A DNA stretch of 64,000 bases. Source: Phytoactinopolyspora limicola. GTDB taxonomy: Bacteria; Actinomycetota; Actinomycetes; Jiangellales; Jiangellaceae. Positions 8,956 to 18,335 of this stretch are shown one piece after another. The position numbers and the translations under genes are program-made. The DNA is taken from positions 1 through 64,000 of the forward strand of contig NZ_JAAOEN010000009.1 in the NCBI RefSeq assembly GCF_011320225.1, given 5' to 3'. The notes beneath the pieces are model-generated. The model ran no database searches. It saw nothing but the letters and a program-made list of their open reading frames with translations, and was not told the DNA's origin. How positions within the stretch are numbered: the stretch's first letter is position 1; each line of letters begins with the position of its first letter.

Positions 8956-9636
8956 ATGTTCCTGACCAGAATGCCGATCAACCCGGCCCGTCGTGGCGCG
9001 CGTCGCCTCATGGCGTCGCCGCAGGCCATGCATGCGGCGGTGTTATCCGGCTTCGCCGACGACCCGAACCCGTCGGTGGGTCGAGTGCTGTGGCGGCTCG
9101 ACACCTACGCCCAGCGCCGCGTGTCGTTGTTCGTCGCAAGCCCTGACAAACCCGACTTCACTCACATCATCGAGCAAGCCGGTTGGCCGACGACTCAGAC
9201 GTGGGAGACCAGATCGTACGAACCTCTCCTCGACTCGCTCAAGCCCGGGCAGCGGTGGCAGTTCCGGCTGACCGCGAACCCGGTGCACTCAGGGCGCCGC
9301 GAGGACTGGGCCGACACGAAACCGCTGGGACACGTCACGGTGAAGCAGCAGGAGACATGGCTGCTCGACCGGGCAGACCGGTGGGGTTTCCAAGTGCGCC
9401 CGAGTCTGGTGGGCGACGACGAGCCGGATCTGGCCGTGGTCGACCGGTCGGTCCGTCGGTTCGACCGCAAGGGCGCCCAAGTGACGCTGGCGGTAGCGAC
9501 GTTCCAGGGCCAGCTGGAAGTGCGAGACGCTGATGCGTTGCGGCACACGTTGACGCACGGAGTAGGCCGGGCGAAGGCTTACGGCTGTGGGCTGTTGACT
9601 CTTGCGCGGCCCCCGTCGAGTCCGTCGTCGTCGTGA
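8956..9636 (+). CDS. cas6e: Cas6e (CasE), pre-crRNA endoribonuclease
   Basis: Cleaves the repeat stem-loop of the CRISPR transcript and stays bound to the 3' handle. The ATG at 8956 follows GGGAGG and lies 1 nt after the cas5e stop, giving 226 aa; an upstream in-frame ATG at 8908 lies inside cas5e. The start FLTRMPINPARRGARRLM is typical. His in QAMHAAVL is at the position of the catalytic histidine of Cas6e. The C-terminal glycine-rich loop GVGRAKAYGCGLLTL is the RAMP signature. Confidence 0.95.
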   Translation: MFLTRMPINPARRGARRLMASPQAMHAAVLSGFADDPNPSVGRVLWRLDTYAQRRVSLFVASPDKPDFTHIIEQAGWPTTQTWETRSYEPLLDSLKPGQRWQFRLTANPVHSGRREDWADTKPLGHVTVKQQETWLLDRADRWGFQVRPSLVGDDEPDLAVVDRSVRRFDRKGAQVTLAVATFQGQLEVRDADALRHTLTHGVGRAKAYGCGLLTLARPPSSPSSS

Positions 9637-10586
9637 ACACCATCGGCTACCGGCCCACTGGGCCACGTGAGCTGGTCCGCGCCGTCGACCGGGTGTCGTT
9701 CATCTACCTGGAGCGGACCGTCGTCAACCGGGACAGCAACGCGATCACCGCGACCGACGAACGCGGCACCGTACACATCCCAGCCGCGTCAGTAGGTGCG
9801 TTGCTCCTCGGACCAGGGACGACGATCACCCATCAGGCGATCACGCTCATGGCCGACAGCGGATCCACCGTCGTCTGGGTGGGGGAGCGAGGCGTGCGGT
9901 ACTACGCACACGGCTCATCTCTCGCCCGGTCGGCGCGGATGCTGGAGGCACAGGCGACAGCGGTAACGAACCGTCAAGCCCGGCTGCGCGTAGCGCGGGC
10001 AATGTACGCGATGCGATTCCCGGGCGAGGACGTGTCGCGAATGGCGATGCAGCAGCTCCGCGGTCGTGAGGGAGCCCGAGTACGGCGGGTATACCGCGAC
10101 CACGCCGAGCGCACCGGCCTGGAGTGGACTCGACGGAACTACAATCCGGAAGACTGGGACGCTGGTGACCCGGTCAACCAGGCGCTGTCAGCGGCGAACT
10201 CAGCTTTGTACGGCGCGGTCCATGCCGTGATCGTGGCCCTAGGGTGCTCGCCCGCACTGGGATTCATCCACACCGGGCATTCGCGGTCGTTCGTCTACGA
10301 CGTCGCCGACCTATACAAAGCCGAACTCACCATCCCGATCGCCTTCGACGTCGCGGCGGAGCAGGAAGGCGACATCGGCCCATTGACGCGGCGAGCTGTC
10401 CGGGACGCGCTGCACGACGGGAAGCTGCTGGAGCGATGCGCGCGAGACATCCGGACGCTGCTCTTGCCCGACGAGGATCCGTCGACCGACGAGATCACCA
10501 GCGGCCAGGATTTCGACGACGTGGCGCTGTGGGACGAGTACGTCGTGACCGTACGTGGAGGAGTGGCATATGGAGACGCATCATGA
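9633..10586 (+). CDS. cas1: Cas1e, CRISPR adaptation integrase
   Basis: With Cas2 it captures prespacers and inserts them at the leader end. The protein is 317 aa, with a GTG start sharing GTGA with the cas6e stop. The I-E form is recognisable from VDRVSFIYLERTVVNRDSNA and from the metal site: Glu in LRGREGARVRRVY, His in GFIHTGHSRSF and Asp in FVYDVADLYK. All catalytic positions are present, so acquisition is probably functional. Confidence 0.97.
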   Translation: MNTIGYRPTGPRELVRAVDRVSFIYLERTVVNRDSNAITATDERGTVHIPAASVGALLLGPGTTITHQAITLMADSGSTVVWVGERGVRYYAHGSSLARSARMLEAQATAVTNRQARLRVARAMYAMRFPGEDVSRMAMQQLRGREGARVRRVYRDHAERTGLEWTRRNYNPEDWDAGDPVNQALSAANSALYGAVHAVIVALGCSPALGFIHTGHSRSFVYDVADLYKAELTIPIAFDVAAEQEGDIGPLTRRAVRDALHDGKLLERCARDIRTLLLPDEDPSTDEITSGQDFDDVALWDEYVVTVRGGVAYGDAS

Positions 10587-10993
10587 CGGTCGTCATCCTC
10601 ACCGCAGTACCGCCGGGACTGCGTGGCCATCTGACACGGTGGCTACTTGAGATCAGCCCAGGAGTGTTCGTCGGGTACATCTCGGCCAGGGTGCGCGAAC
10701 ATATGTGGGAACGCGTCGTCGAATTCGTGTCCGGCGGACGAGCACTGATGGTGCATTCGGTCCGTGGCGAACAGCGGTTAGCTTTTGAAGTGCACGGACA
10801 CGACTGGGAACCAATCGACTACGACGGCATCACCCTGATGCGGCGCAGCACCGTGCCCGACTACGTACCTGCGCCGACCGCTCCCATCCGGAAGACCGGG
10901 GCGGGTGCGCCGTCGGAGGACGTGGTGTGGCGGCGACGCAACGCGCGAAAGAAGTTCCGGAAGAAGGAGGAAAAGCGGGGCGATGGTGGGTGA
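10583..10993 (+). CDS. cas2: Cas2e, CRISPR adaptation protein with a basic C-terminal tail
   Basis: Structural partner of Cas1. The true start is the ATG at 10583, sharing ATGA with cas1, because MTVVILTAVPPGLRGHLTRW is the Cas2e N-terminus. The longer frame from 10244 is an overlap with cas1. At 136 aa it is longer than the roughly 95-residue E. coli protein. The conserved core ends near residue 95 and is followed by a proline-rich linker and a highly basic end (RRRNARKKFRKKEEKRG). The tail might touch DNA or Cas1, but that is inference. Confidence 0.95.
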   Translation: MTVVILTAVPPGLRGHLTRWLLEISPGVFVGYISARVREHMWERVVEFVSGGRALMVHSVRGEQRLAFEVHGHDWEPIDYDGITLMRRSTVPDYVPAPTAPIRKTGAGAPSEDVVWRRRNARKKFRKKEEKRGDGG

Positions 10994-11070
10994 TGGCGAT
11001 TCTCGTTAGCGTCTTTGGAGAAGTGAACAAGATTCGCGGATCACCGAGGTAACTGCACTGGTCAACAAGC
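10994..11070 (+). promoter_or_regulatory. CRISPR leader
   Basis: A 77-bp non-coding gap between the cas2 stop and the first perfect repeat. The far end of the array has the degenerate repeat, so this cas2-proximal side is the leader where new spacers enter and where array transcription should start. It is less GC-rich than its surroundings (for example GAAGTGAACAAGATTCG). No promoter boxes can be assigned with confidence. Confidence 0.7.
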
Positions 11071-13721
11071 GTGCTCCCCGCGGACGCGGGGATGATCCTT
11101 AGTTGAATTAGCTGCTGACTACTATCAAGACGTGCTCCCCGCGGACGCGGGGATGATCCGCTCGCGAAGATCCTCGAAGACTCGAAGGTGTCGTGCTCCC
11201 CGCGGACGCGGGGATGATCCCAACCAAGGGGCAACGCGAAGCCTCTGGGCCTCGTGCTCCCCGCGGACGCGGGGATGATCCTTTTCTTCGGCATTTTATC
11301 GGGTGTGTTTTGGCGTGCTCCCCGCGGACGCGGGGATGATCCCCTCTCCCGCTCGACCCCAGAAACGAACACGCCGTGCTCCCCGCGGACGCGGGGATGA
11401 TCCTGGATCGCTGGCCCGACGTCCAGGTGGACAGCCGTGCTCCCCGCGGACGCGGGGATGATCCGGTCACGGCGATGAACATCGTCCGCGCCACCCAGTG
11501 CTCCCCGCGGACGCGGGGATGATCCGACCGCGCGGTGCTGCGCAACCTCTACAAGGTCGTGCTCCCCGCGGACGCGGGGATGATCCGGAGACGCGCCGTG
11601 ACTGACATCCAACTCTTCAGTGCTCCCCGCGGACGCGGGGATGATCCCACGTCACCACAATGAGCCCATGCTATCTGACAGTGCTCCCCGCGGACGCGGG
11701 GATGATCCGTGGGACCTGCCGTTCCGCGAGGCGGTCGCGACGTGCTCCCCGCGGACGCGGGGATGATCCCGACACTGCACCGTCGACCAACGCCGCCATC
11801 TCGTGCTCCCCGCGGACGCGGGGATGATCCTGTGTTTGTGCCGAGTCCGTTTTGCGGCTTCATGTGCTCCCCGCGGACGCGGGGATGATCCGCGGTGCAG
11901 CGAGTTCTTGTCGGCCGCCGTGGCGTGCTCCCCGCGGACGCGGGGATGATCCGGAGGGCCCGATGGCGGAGTGGATCACGGTCTACGTGCTCCCCGCGGA
12001 CGCGGGGATGATCCCGTACCCAATCCCCGTACAACAGGTCGGGGTCGGTGCTCCCCGCGGACGCGGGGATGATCCCCGGGCATTGTGCGCCACGCGCTTG
12101 CCGAAGCAGTGCTCCCCGCGGACGCGGGGATGATCCGCGGCGGCGAGTGAGACACGGAATTTGAACTGAGTGCTCCCCGCGGACGCGGGGATGATCCTTC
12201 GGCACACCGCCAGAAGCGTTGACTCCTACCGTGCTCCCCGCGGACGCGGGGATGATCCCTCGCGGCACAGCTTCACGGCGAAGTTGAGAACGTGCTCCCC
12301 GCGGACGCGGGGATGATCCGTCGCCATGAATACAGAAGGGTTGTTTGAATAAGTGCTCCCCGCGGACGCGGGGATGATCCGCACATAGCCCGGTGGAACC
12401 CTGCCCGTGGTGCGTGCTCCCCGCGGACGCGGGGATGATCCTAGTCCCCTCCAGGGGGTTGTGGAGCCTGGCCAGTGCTCCCCGCGGACGCGGGGATGAT
12501 CCGAATATGTCGAGCGGCTCGATCCGCTCGGAAGCGTGCTCCCCGCGGACGCGGGGATGATCCACGCCGCCCATCACCAACGAGCAGGCCGAGGCTGTGC
12601 TCCCCGCGGACGCGGGGATGATCCTAGCCACTGAGATGGAGGCCAGCATTAACGCCCGTGCTCCCCGCGGACGCGGGGATGATCCATCTGGACTCTGGCC
12701 GTCGCTGGGCACAGGTGAGTGCTCCCCGCGGACGCGGGGATGATCCCTCGGATTACAGTTTCTGATGACGAAGCCTCCGGTGCTCCCCGCGGACGCGGGG
12801 ATGATCCGGTTAACAAGATCAACGCCATTCCATCTAATGAGTGCTCCCCGCGGACGCGGGGATGATCCCTTCTCGAACACGCCGGGGACGGTCTCGATGC
12901 CGTGCTCCCCGCGGACGCGGGGATGATCCTCAACCAACCGAAAGGGAGAGCACCATGACCATGTGCTCCCCACGGACGCGGGGATGATCCGGTCCGCGAT
13001 CGCGTGATCGTCATTACCGGATGGTGCTCCCCGCGGACGCGGGGATGATCCGATCCGTGAGTGGACCTACGCCGCCATGGCGGCGTGCTCCCCGCGGACG
13101 CGGGGATGATCCCCACCACGCCCTGGTCATGCGGAACAACTCGAGCGTGCTCCCCGCGGACGCGGGGATGATCCCTCCTCCACCCACACGTCCCGGCCGA
13201 AAACGGGGTGCTCCCCGCGGACGCGGGGATGATCCCTCCTCCACCCACACGTCCCGGCCGAAAACGGGGTGCTCCCCGCGGACGCGGGGATGATCCTAAC
13301 GATATCCGCTGCCGCATTTCCCCATGGCTGTGCTCCCCGCGGACGCGGGGATGATCCGACACACCCCCGCACTGCCGCCACCGCTCGCGGGTGCTCCCCG
13401 CGGACGCGGGGATGATCCCAGCGTCCGGGCGGATCCGTCAGGCAGCTCCACGTGCTCCCCGCGGACGCGCGGATGATCCTGTAAGCCAGAGCTTACATAT
13501 GGTGCTACTGGTGCTCCCCGCGGACGCGGGGATGATCCTGCAGGTGCGGGCCAGTTGAGTTCCCGGTCGAAGTGCTCCCCGCGGACGCGGGGATGATCCC
13601 CTAGGCCGCGTCTCCCTCTACCTCTATGCGGTGTGCTCCCCGCGGACGCGGGGATGATCCGGGCAACGACACTAACAAGTTGTGGCATTAACAGTTCTCC
13701 CCGCGGACACGGGGATAACCC
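11071..13721 (+). CRISPR. Type I-E CRISPR array, 44 repeats and 43 spacers
   Basis: A 28-nt repeat begins GTGCTCCCCG, has the palindromic core CCCCGCGGACGCGGGG and ends ATGATCC. It recurs at a 61-nt period from 11071 to 13694. Most spacers are 33 nt; those after 11925 and 13085 are 34 nt and that after 13452 is 31 nt. Repeat variants: a G-to-A change at 12963-12990, a G-to-C change in the repeat at 13452, and a clearly degenerate last repeat (13694-13721, beginning GTTCTCC and ending ATAACCC). This fixes the polarity with the leader at the cas2 side. The spacers at 13175-13207 and 13236-13268 are identical. Confidence 0.99.
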
Positions 13722-13837
13722 ATATCGGCTGCCGTCATCTTGAACGGCGACGACTGTTACTTGCTCAGGCGAGTCGAGGCGGGTTCCGTCGGGCACGTGC
13801 TCGGGGTTCGATCGTCGGCTGTGAAGGACCATCCGCG

Positions 13838-14280
13838 CCGCCGACGGCCAACTGGTCGGTGGATCAGGGTGCTTGCTGGCTTGAAGTTGCGGATGTGGTG
13901 GGTTTGGGGGTGGTGGTGCGCAATTTGAGGCCAGGAAGTGGTGAGTGGGGTCGTTGTTCGGGTGGGTTCGCCGGTGGAGGTTGCGTGGGCCGTGCATGTT
14001 CGCGCCGTAGGCGGGTTCCGTTGGGTGTGGGCGGGGGTGTGGCGGGTCAGGTGCTTGCTGGCTTGAAGTTGCGGATGTGGTGGGTTTGGGGGTGGTGGTG
14101 CGCAATTTGAGGCCAGGAAGTGGTGGGTCGGGGCCGTTGTTCCGGTGGGTTGGCCCGTGGAGGCCGCCCGCGCCGCCGACGGCCAACTGCTAGGTGGATC
14201 AGGGTGCTTGCTGGCTTGAAGTTGCGGATGTGGTGGGTTTGGGGGTGGTGATGCGCAACTTGAGGCCAGGAGGTGGTGAG
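13838..14280. repeat. Three direct copies of a 74-bp hairpin-forming repeat
   Basis: Copies begin at 13870, 14052 and 14205. Each has a left arm CTGGCTTGAAGTTGCG, a G/T-rich loop of about 27 nt, and a right arm of the type CGCAATTTGAGGCCAG that pairs with the left arm through Watson-Crick and G-U pairs. Arms are at 13876-13891/13919-13934, 14058-14073/14101-14116 and 14211-14226/14254-14269. In copy 3 the right arm reads CGCAACTTG, turning a G-U pair into G-C, which hints at conserved structure. Copies 1 and 3 also share an upstream segment around CGCCGCCGACGGCCAACTG. The 13722-14349 stretch has no credible gene. Confidence 0.8.
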
Positions 14281-14349
14281 TCGGGCTGTTGTCCCGGCGA
14301 AGTTCGCCCATGAAGGCTGGCTGCGCCGCGTCACACGTATGTCGGCGCG

Positions 14350-15132
14350 TCAAATGGGCGCGGTGGTGTCGAGGGTCAGGCCGAGTTCGGCGTGTCGGCC
14401 TCGGTACACCGCCGTACGCAGCTCGACGGCATATTCAGCCAGCGCGGGCATGCCGAGCGACGTCGCCGCTGACACCTCGGCTTCGATGTCGTACGGCACT
14501 CGGACGAATTGCACCCCGAACGGGTCGGATAGCGTACCTCCGCGAACACCCTCCATGATCACGTATGACGCGGTCGGCTCGTCCAGTGGGTTTCCGACGC
14601 TGCCGACGTTGAACAGGGTCTTGCCGTCGGACACTTCGAGGTAGGCGTGGTGGATGTCGCCGTATCCGACGACGGACGGGGCCGGGCCGTCGCCGGTGAA
14701 CTCCGTCGTCGCGAACATGCCGGCGAACTGATCCTCGGTGTGGCGGAAGAACACCCGGGTGTAGACGCTCTCCGCGGAGGCGTGAAAGAGCCGGATGTGT
14801 CGTCCGCTCAGCGTGAGGTCGTGCACCAGCGGTAGGTCCCGCAGCCATTCCAGATCGTTGCTGGTCAGCTCACGGCGCCACCATCGGACCGCCTCGTCGT
14901 CGGGCGCGGCGTTCTCGTTGGGTAGGAAGTCGTCCCAGTTGCCGAGGACGGTGACCGCGCAGCGCTCACGGGAGAGCCGCACACACTCCGAACCACGCGG
15001 CCCCTTCCCGGCGACGTCTCCGAGGTTGACGATCGTGTCGATTCCGCGGGCGTCGATATCGGCCAGGACCTGGTGGAATGCGGTCGCGTTGCCGTGGACG
15101 TCGGAAACGATCGCCAGCCGTTCGGTACTCAC
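14350..15132 (-). CDS. Metallophosphoesterase family protein
   Basis: A 260-aa calcineurin-like phosphoesterase, probably cytoplasmic, acting on a phosphoester of unknown identity. Metal-binding motifs run in order from the N-terminus: AIVSDVHGNATAF (DxH), NLGDVAGKGP (GD), VLGNWDDF (GN-D, where GNHD is usual) and, later, GYGDIHHAYL (GxxH-like) with NVGSVGNPLDEP. A GTG start at 15132 is used because the DxH motif begins within ten residues. The longer frame from 15471 overlaps the divergent NUDIX gene. Its start region faces the NUDIX gene across a 160-bp gap. Confidence 0.85.
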   Translation of the reverse strand: MSTERLAIVSDVHGNATAFHQVLADIDARGIDTIVNLGDVAGKGPRGSECVRLSRERCAVTVLGNWDDFLPNENAAPDDEAVRWWRRELTSNDLEWLRDLPLVHDLTLSGRHIRLFHASAESVYTRVFFRHTEDQFAGMFATTEFTGDGPAPSVVGYGDIHHAYLEVSDGKTLFNVGSVGNPLDEPTASYVIMEGVRGGTLSDPFGVQFVRVPYDIEAEVSAATSLGMPALAEYAVELRTAVYRGRHAELGLTLDTTAPI

Positions 15133-15292
15133 CGGCTCACCCCGCCCTCGTGCCACCCGCTCCGGCCGGCGCGCACCTCGTCGAACGTCTACCCTCCAAG
15201 AACTATCACGTGCAGGTGGCCCAACCACTGGCGGCGGGTGCGGCCGGCTGCCGGGCGGTGTGCGTGACCCCGCGGCGCATACAGTGTGGGGC

Positions 15293-15928
15293 GTGAGTGA
15301 TGCGATCGCCGACCGCCGGGAGCAATGGCCCGTAGACACGTCCAAGACCATGTTCGAGGGAAAGGTGGTCGCGCTGCGGCAGGACATCGTCCGTTCGCCG
15401 GTCGACGGTGCGACGTTCGCCCGCGACGTCGTCGTACATCCGGGCGCCGTCGCCATCGTCGCGTTGGACAAGCAGGATCAGGTTTTGGTCGTGTCGCAGT
15501 ACCGGCACCCCGTCGGGCATCGCCTCACCGAGCTTCCCGCAGGGCTGCGGGACGTCGAGGGGGAGCCCCCGTTGCTGGCCGCCCAGCGTGAGCTGTACGA
15601 AGAAGGGCATATCCGGGCCGCGGACTGGCGGGTTCTCGTCGACGTCTTCAGCTCGCCTGGTATGACCGACGAGGCGGTCCGGGTCTACCTGGCCCGCGGC
15701 ATCACCCACGTACCCGACGACGAGCGGCATCAAGGGGAGCACGAAGAAGCGGACATGCCGACGTCGTGGGTGCCGCTCGCGGAGCTGGTGCGGGCCGTGC
15801 TGTCGGGGAAGGTGCAGAACGCCTTGTTGAGCGTCGGCGTGCTGGCGGCCTGGTCGGCCCATCACGACGGCGGCTACGACGCGTTGCGGGGGCCGGATGC
15901 GGCTTGGTCGGCCGTCGAGCCTTCCTGA
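15293..15928 (+). CDS. NUDIX hydrolase, ADP-ribose pyrophosphatase type
   Basis: Hydrolyses nucleoside diphosphates linked to another moiety, most likely ADP-ribose. The NUDIX box is ELPAGLRDVEGEPP followed by AAQRELYEEGHI. The REL-EE core is intact and the leading Gly is displaced by one residue, a variant I associate with actinobacterial homologues. A GTG start at 15293 gives 211 aa; in-frame codons upstream lie opposite the divergent phosphoesterase gene. It precedes ald and xerD, a familiar actinobacterial neighbourhood. Confidence 0.88.
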   Translation: MSDAIADRREQWPVDTSKTMFEGKVVALRQDIVRSPVDGATFARDVVVHPGAVAIVALDKQDQVLVVSQYRHPVGHRLTELPAGLRDVEGEPPLLAAQRELYEEGHIRAADWRVLVDVFSSPGMTDEAVRVYLARGITHVPDDERHQGEHEEADMPTSWVPLAELVRAVLSGKVQNALLSVGVLAAWSAHHDGGYDALRGPDAAWSAVEPS

Positions 15929-16254
15929 AGTTCGACGGCACCGATGCGCCACAAGCGGTGGTGGCGCCTCGCCGCACCACATGCTCTGAACTGTGCGTCA
16001 GCACTGGATAACGCTGGGTGATGGGCGGCCACGACGCACCACCCGGCCGGGCGGTTGACGGTGTTCGAGACGGGTGGGAGGGCGTATCGTTGATGATCAT
16101 GAACGTGGGGGTTCGTCCCGTTATCCGCGGCCGGCTGCCTGTGCCCGCCGCTCGGCCCGGCACGTCCTGTCAGCATGCTGTTCTAGACTTCGGCGCGAGG
16201 GCCTCCAGACAGTCGCGCGGCAGCGTCGCCGGGCGGGACAGTAAGGGGACATAA
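15929..16254. other. 326-bp intergenic region upstream of ald
   Basis: No gene is supported. It must hold the ald promoter: TAAGGGGA lies just upstream of the ald GTG as ribosome binding site, and a possible -10 (TAGACT, near 16185) sits about 70 nt upstream of the start. No clear operator palindrome was seen. Confidence 0.4.
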
Positions 16255-17370
16255 GTGCTGGTCGGCATTCCCACCGAGATCAAGAACAACGAGTATCGCG
16301 TGGCGATCACCCCCGCCGGGGTGCATGAGTTGGTCCGGCACGGCCACGAGGTGGTGGTCCAGGCGGGGGCCGGCCTGGGGTCGTCCATTCGGGACGACGA
16401 ATATCGGTCGGCGGGGGCGCGTATCGCCGACTCAGCTGACGACGTCTGGGCCGACGCGGAGCTGATCTGCAAGGTCAAAGAGCCGGTGGCCGACGAGTAC
16501 CACCGGATGCGACGCGGCCAGGTGTTGTTCACCTACCTGCACTTGGCGGCCTCGCGGGAGTGCACCAACGCGCTGCTGGAGCGGGGTGTCACCGCCGTCG
16601 CCTATGAAACAGTGCAGACACCCGACGGCCACCTTCCGCTGCTGGCGCCGATGAGCGAGGTCGCTGGCCGGATGGCCACCCAGGTCGGCGCACACGTGCT
16701 GGAGCGTGGCCAGGGCGGACGCGGTGTTTTGCTCGGCGGGGTACCGGGTACGCAGTCGGCTAAGGTGGTGGTCATCGGCGCCGGGGTAGCCGGCATGAAC
16801 GCCGCGGTGATCGCCATGGGCATGCTGGCCGACGTGTGGGTGCTGGACAAGAACGTCGCCCGGTTGCGTGAGGTCGAGGCGATGTACGGCGGGCGCGTGC
16901 AGACCATCTCGTCGAACCTGTTCGAGGTCGAGAGCGCCGTGCGGGACGCCGATCTGGTCATCGGTGCCGTGCTGGTGCCGGGGGCGAAGGCGCCGACGCT
17001 GGTGTCGGATGATCTCGTGGCCCGGATGCGTCCAGGTAGCGTGCTCGTCGACATCGCCATCGACCAAGGCGGCTGCTTCGAGAGTTCGCGGCCCACCACC
17101 CACGACAACCCGACCTTCAAGGTCCACGAGTCGATCTTCTACTGCGTCACCAACATGCCCGGCGCTGTCCCGCACACGTCGACGTACGCACTGACCAACG
17201 TCACCCTGCCGTATGTCATCGAGCTGGCCAGCCGGGGCTGGCGGGACGCCATGCGAGCCGACGCGGCGTTGGCCAAAGGCCTGAACACGTACGACGGGCA
17301 GGTGGTGTATGCCCCCGTCGCCGACACCCACGAGTTGAGCGCGGTCGACCTGGACGAGGTGCTGAGCTGA
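16255..17370 (+). CDS. ald: Alanine dehydrogenase
   Basis: NAD-dependent oxidative deamination of L-alanine to pyruvate and ammonia. The protein is 371 aa, the usual length. It starts [21 protein letters not shown] and carries the NAD-binding Rossmann loop [16 protein letters not shown] at about residue 173. Other conserved parts are [20 protein letters not shown] with the catalytic His region, and the C-terminal [16 protein letters not shown]. The GTG start is supported by a purine-rich RBS (AAGGGGA) 5 nt upstream. It is followed directly by xerD. Confidence 0.97.
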   Translation: MLVGIPTEIKNNEYRVAITPAGVHELVRHGHEVVVQAGAGLGSSIRDDEYRSAGARIADSADDVWADAELICKVKEPVADEYHRMRRGQVLFTYLHLAASRECTNALLERGVTAVAYETVQTPDGHLPLLAPMSEVAGRMATQVGAHVLERGQGGRGVLLGGVPGTQSAKVVVIGAGVAGMNAAVIAMGMLADVWVLDKNVARLREVEAMYGGRVQTISSNLFEVESAVRDADLVIGAVLVPGAKAPTLVSDDLVARMRPGSVLVDIAIDQGGCFESSRPTTHDNPTFKVHESIFYCVTNMPGAVPHTSTYALTNVTLPYVIELASRGWRDAMRADAALAKGLNTYDGQVVYAPVADTHELSAVDLDEVLS

Positions 17371-17423
17371 GCGGAGACACAGGGCTGGAGAAAACGGCAC
17401 GGGCCTACCTGGACCACCTCGCC

Positions 17424-18299
17424 GTGGAACGTGGGCTGGCGGCCAACACGTTGGCGTCTTACCGGCGAGACCTGCGTCGATACATGGGATTCTTGGTCCA
17501 GCGGGGACGGGTGGAGCCCACCGACATCGTCGAGTCGGACGTGACGGCGTTCCTGCGCAGCCTCCGTGAAGGCGACGACGAGTTCCCCGCGCTTAGCCCC
17601 AGCTCCGCGGCGCGCACGGTCGTGGCGGTCCGTGGACTCCACCGGTTCTTGTGCCGCGAGGGCATCACCGACGTCGATCCGGCCGGCGCGGTCCGACCAC
17701 CCACTCCGCCGCGGCGATTACCGAAGGCGATCCCGGTGGATCAGGTGGAGCGGCTACTGTCGGCCGCTTCCGTGGGTGACGGGCCGCGGGTACTGCGTGA
17801 TCGTGCGCTGCTGGAGTTGCTGTACGGGTGTGGGGCACGGATCTCCGAAGCGGTCGGTCTCGACCGTGACGACATCGATCTCGAGTCCGGGACGGTAGTG
17901 CTGCGCGGCAAGGGCGGCAAGACCCGCATCGTCCCGATCGGCACGTACGCCTGTGCCGCGGTCCAGGCGTATACGGTGCGTGGCCGGCCGGCCCTGGTGG
18001 CGGCTGGCGCCGGGACGCCGGCGTTGTTCCTCAACGCCCGCGGCGGCCGTCTATCGCGGCAGAGCGCGTGGACGGTCCTGCGCACGGCGGCCGAACGGGC
18101 CGGGTTGGGAGCGACGGTATCACCGCACACGTTGCGGCATTCTTTCGCCACACATCTGTTGGACGGCGGCGCGGACGTCCGGGTGGTGCAGGAGCTGCTC
18201 GGCCACGCGTCGGTCACCACTACGCAGGTGTACACGTTAGTGACGGTGGACCATTTGCGTGAGGTCTACGCCGCCGCCCATCCGCGGGCCCGCGGCTGA
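17424..18299 (+). CDS. xerD: Site-specific tyrosine recombinase XerD
   Basis: Resolves chromosome dimers with XerC at dif. The C-terminal catalytic set is complete: Arg in [12 protein letters not shown], Lys in KGGKTR, the [12 protein letters not shown] box, [14 protein letters not shown] with the second His and the nucleophile Tyr. The standard start is the GTG at 17424. However, the codons before it read [18 protein letters not shown], a normal XerD N-terminus. The real start may therefore be a CTG at 17388 or 17367, the latter overlapping the ald stop. The ald-xerD gap is otherwise only 53 nt. Confidence 0.93.
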   Translation: MERGLAANTLASYRRDLRRYMGFLVQRGRVEPTDIVESDVTAFLRSLREGDDEFPALSPSSAARTVVAVRGLHRFLCREGITDVDPAGAVRPPTPPRRLPKAIPVDQVERLLSAASVGDGPRVLRDRALLELLYGCGARISEAVGLDRDDIDLESGTVVLRGKGGKTRIVPIGTYACAAVQAYTVRGRPALVAAGAGTPALFLNARGGRLSRQSAWTVLRTAAERAGLGATVSPHTLRHSFATHLLDGGADVRVVQELLGHASVTTTQVYTLVTVDHLREVYAAAHPRARG

Positions 18300-18300
18300 G

Positions 18301-18335
18301 CTTGCCGAGTTGTCCGACGTGACAGGTCGGCAAAG
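18301..18335. terminator. Hairpin between convergent xerD and the SRPBCC-like gene
   Basis: CTTGCCGA at 18301-18308 pairs with TCGGCAAAG at 18327-18335, directly after the xerD stop and before the stop of the convergent gene. The position suits a bidirectional terminator. No long T-run follows. Confidence 0.5.

Noticed and set aside
10830-13381. Long minus-strand and plus-strand frames with repeated HPRVRGEH, PASAGST or LPADAGM words
   Set aside because: They are translations of the CRISPR repeats; the 61-nt period keeps frames open by chance.
13296-14353. Minus-strand frames with repeated LASNCAPPPPNPPHPQ-type words
   Set aside because: They only translate the hairpin direct repeats beyond the array; no RBS and no family resemblance.
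14795-15292. In-frame N-terminal extension of the NUDIX gene to 14795
   Set aside because: It runs antisense through the metallophosphoesterase gene; the GTG at 15293 starts the conserved protein.
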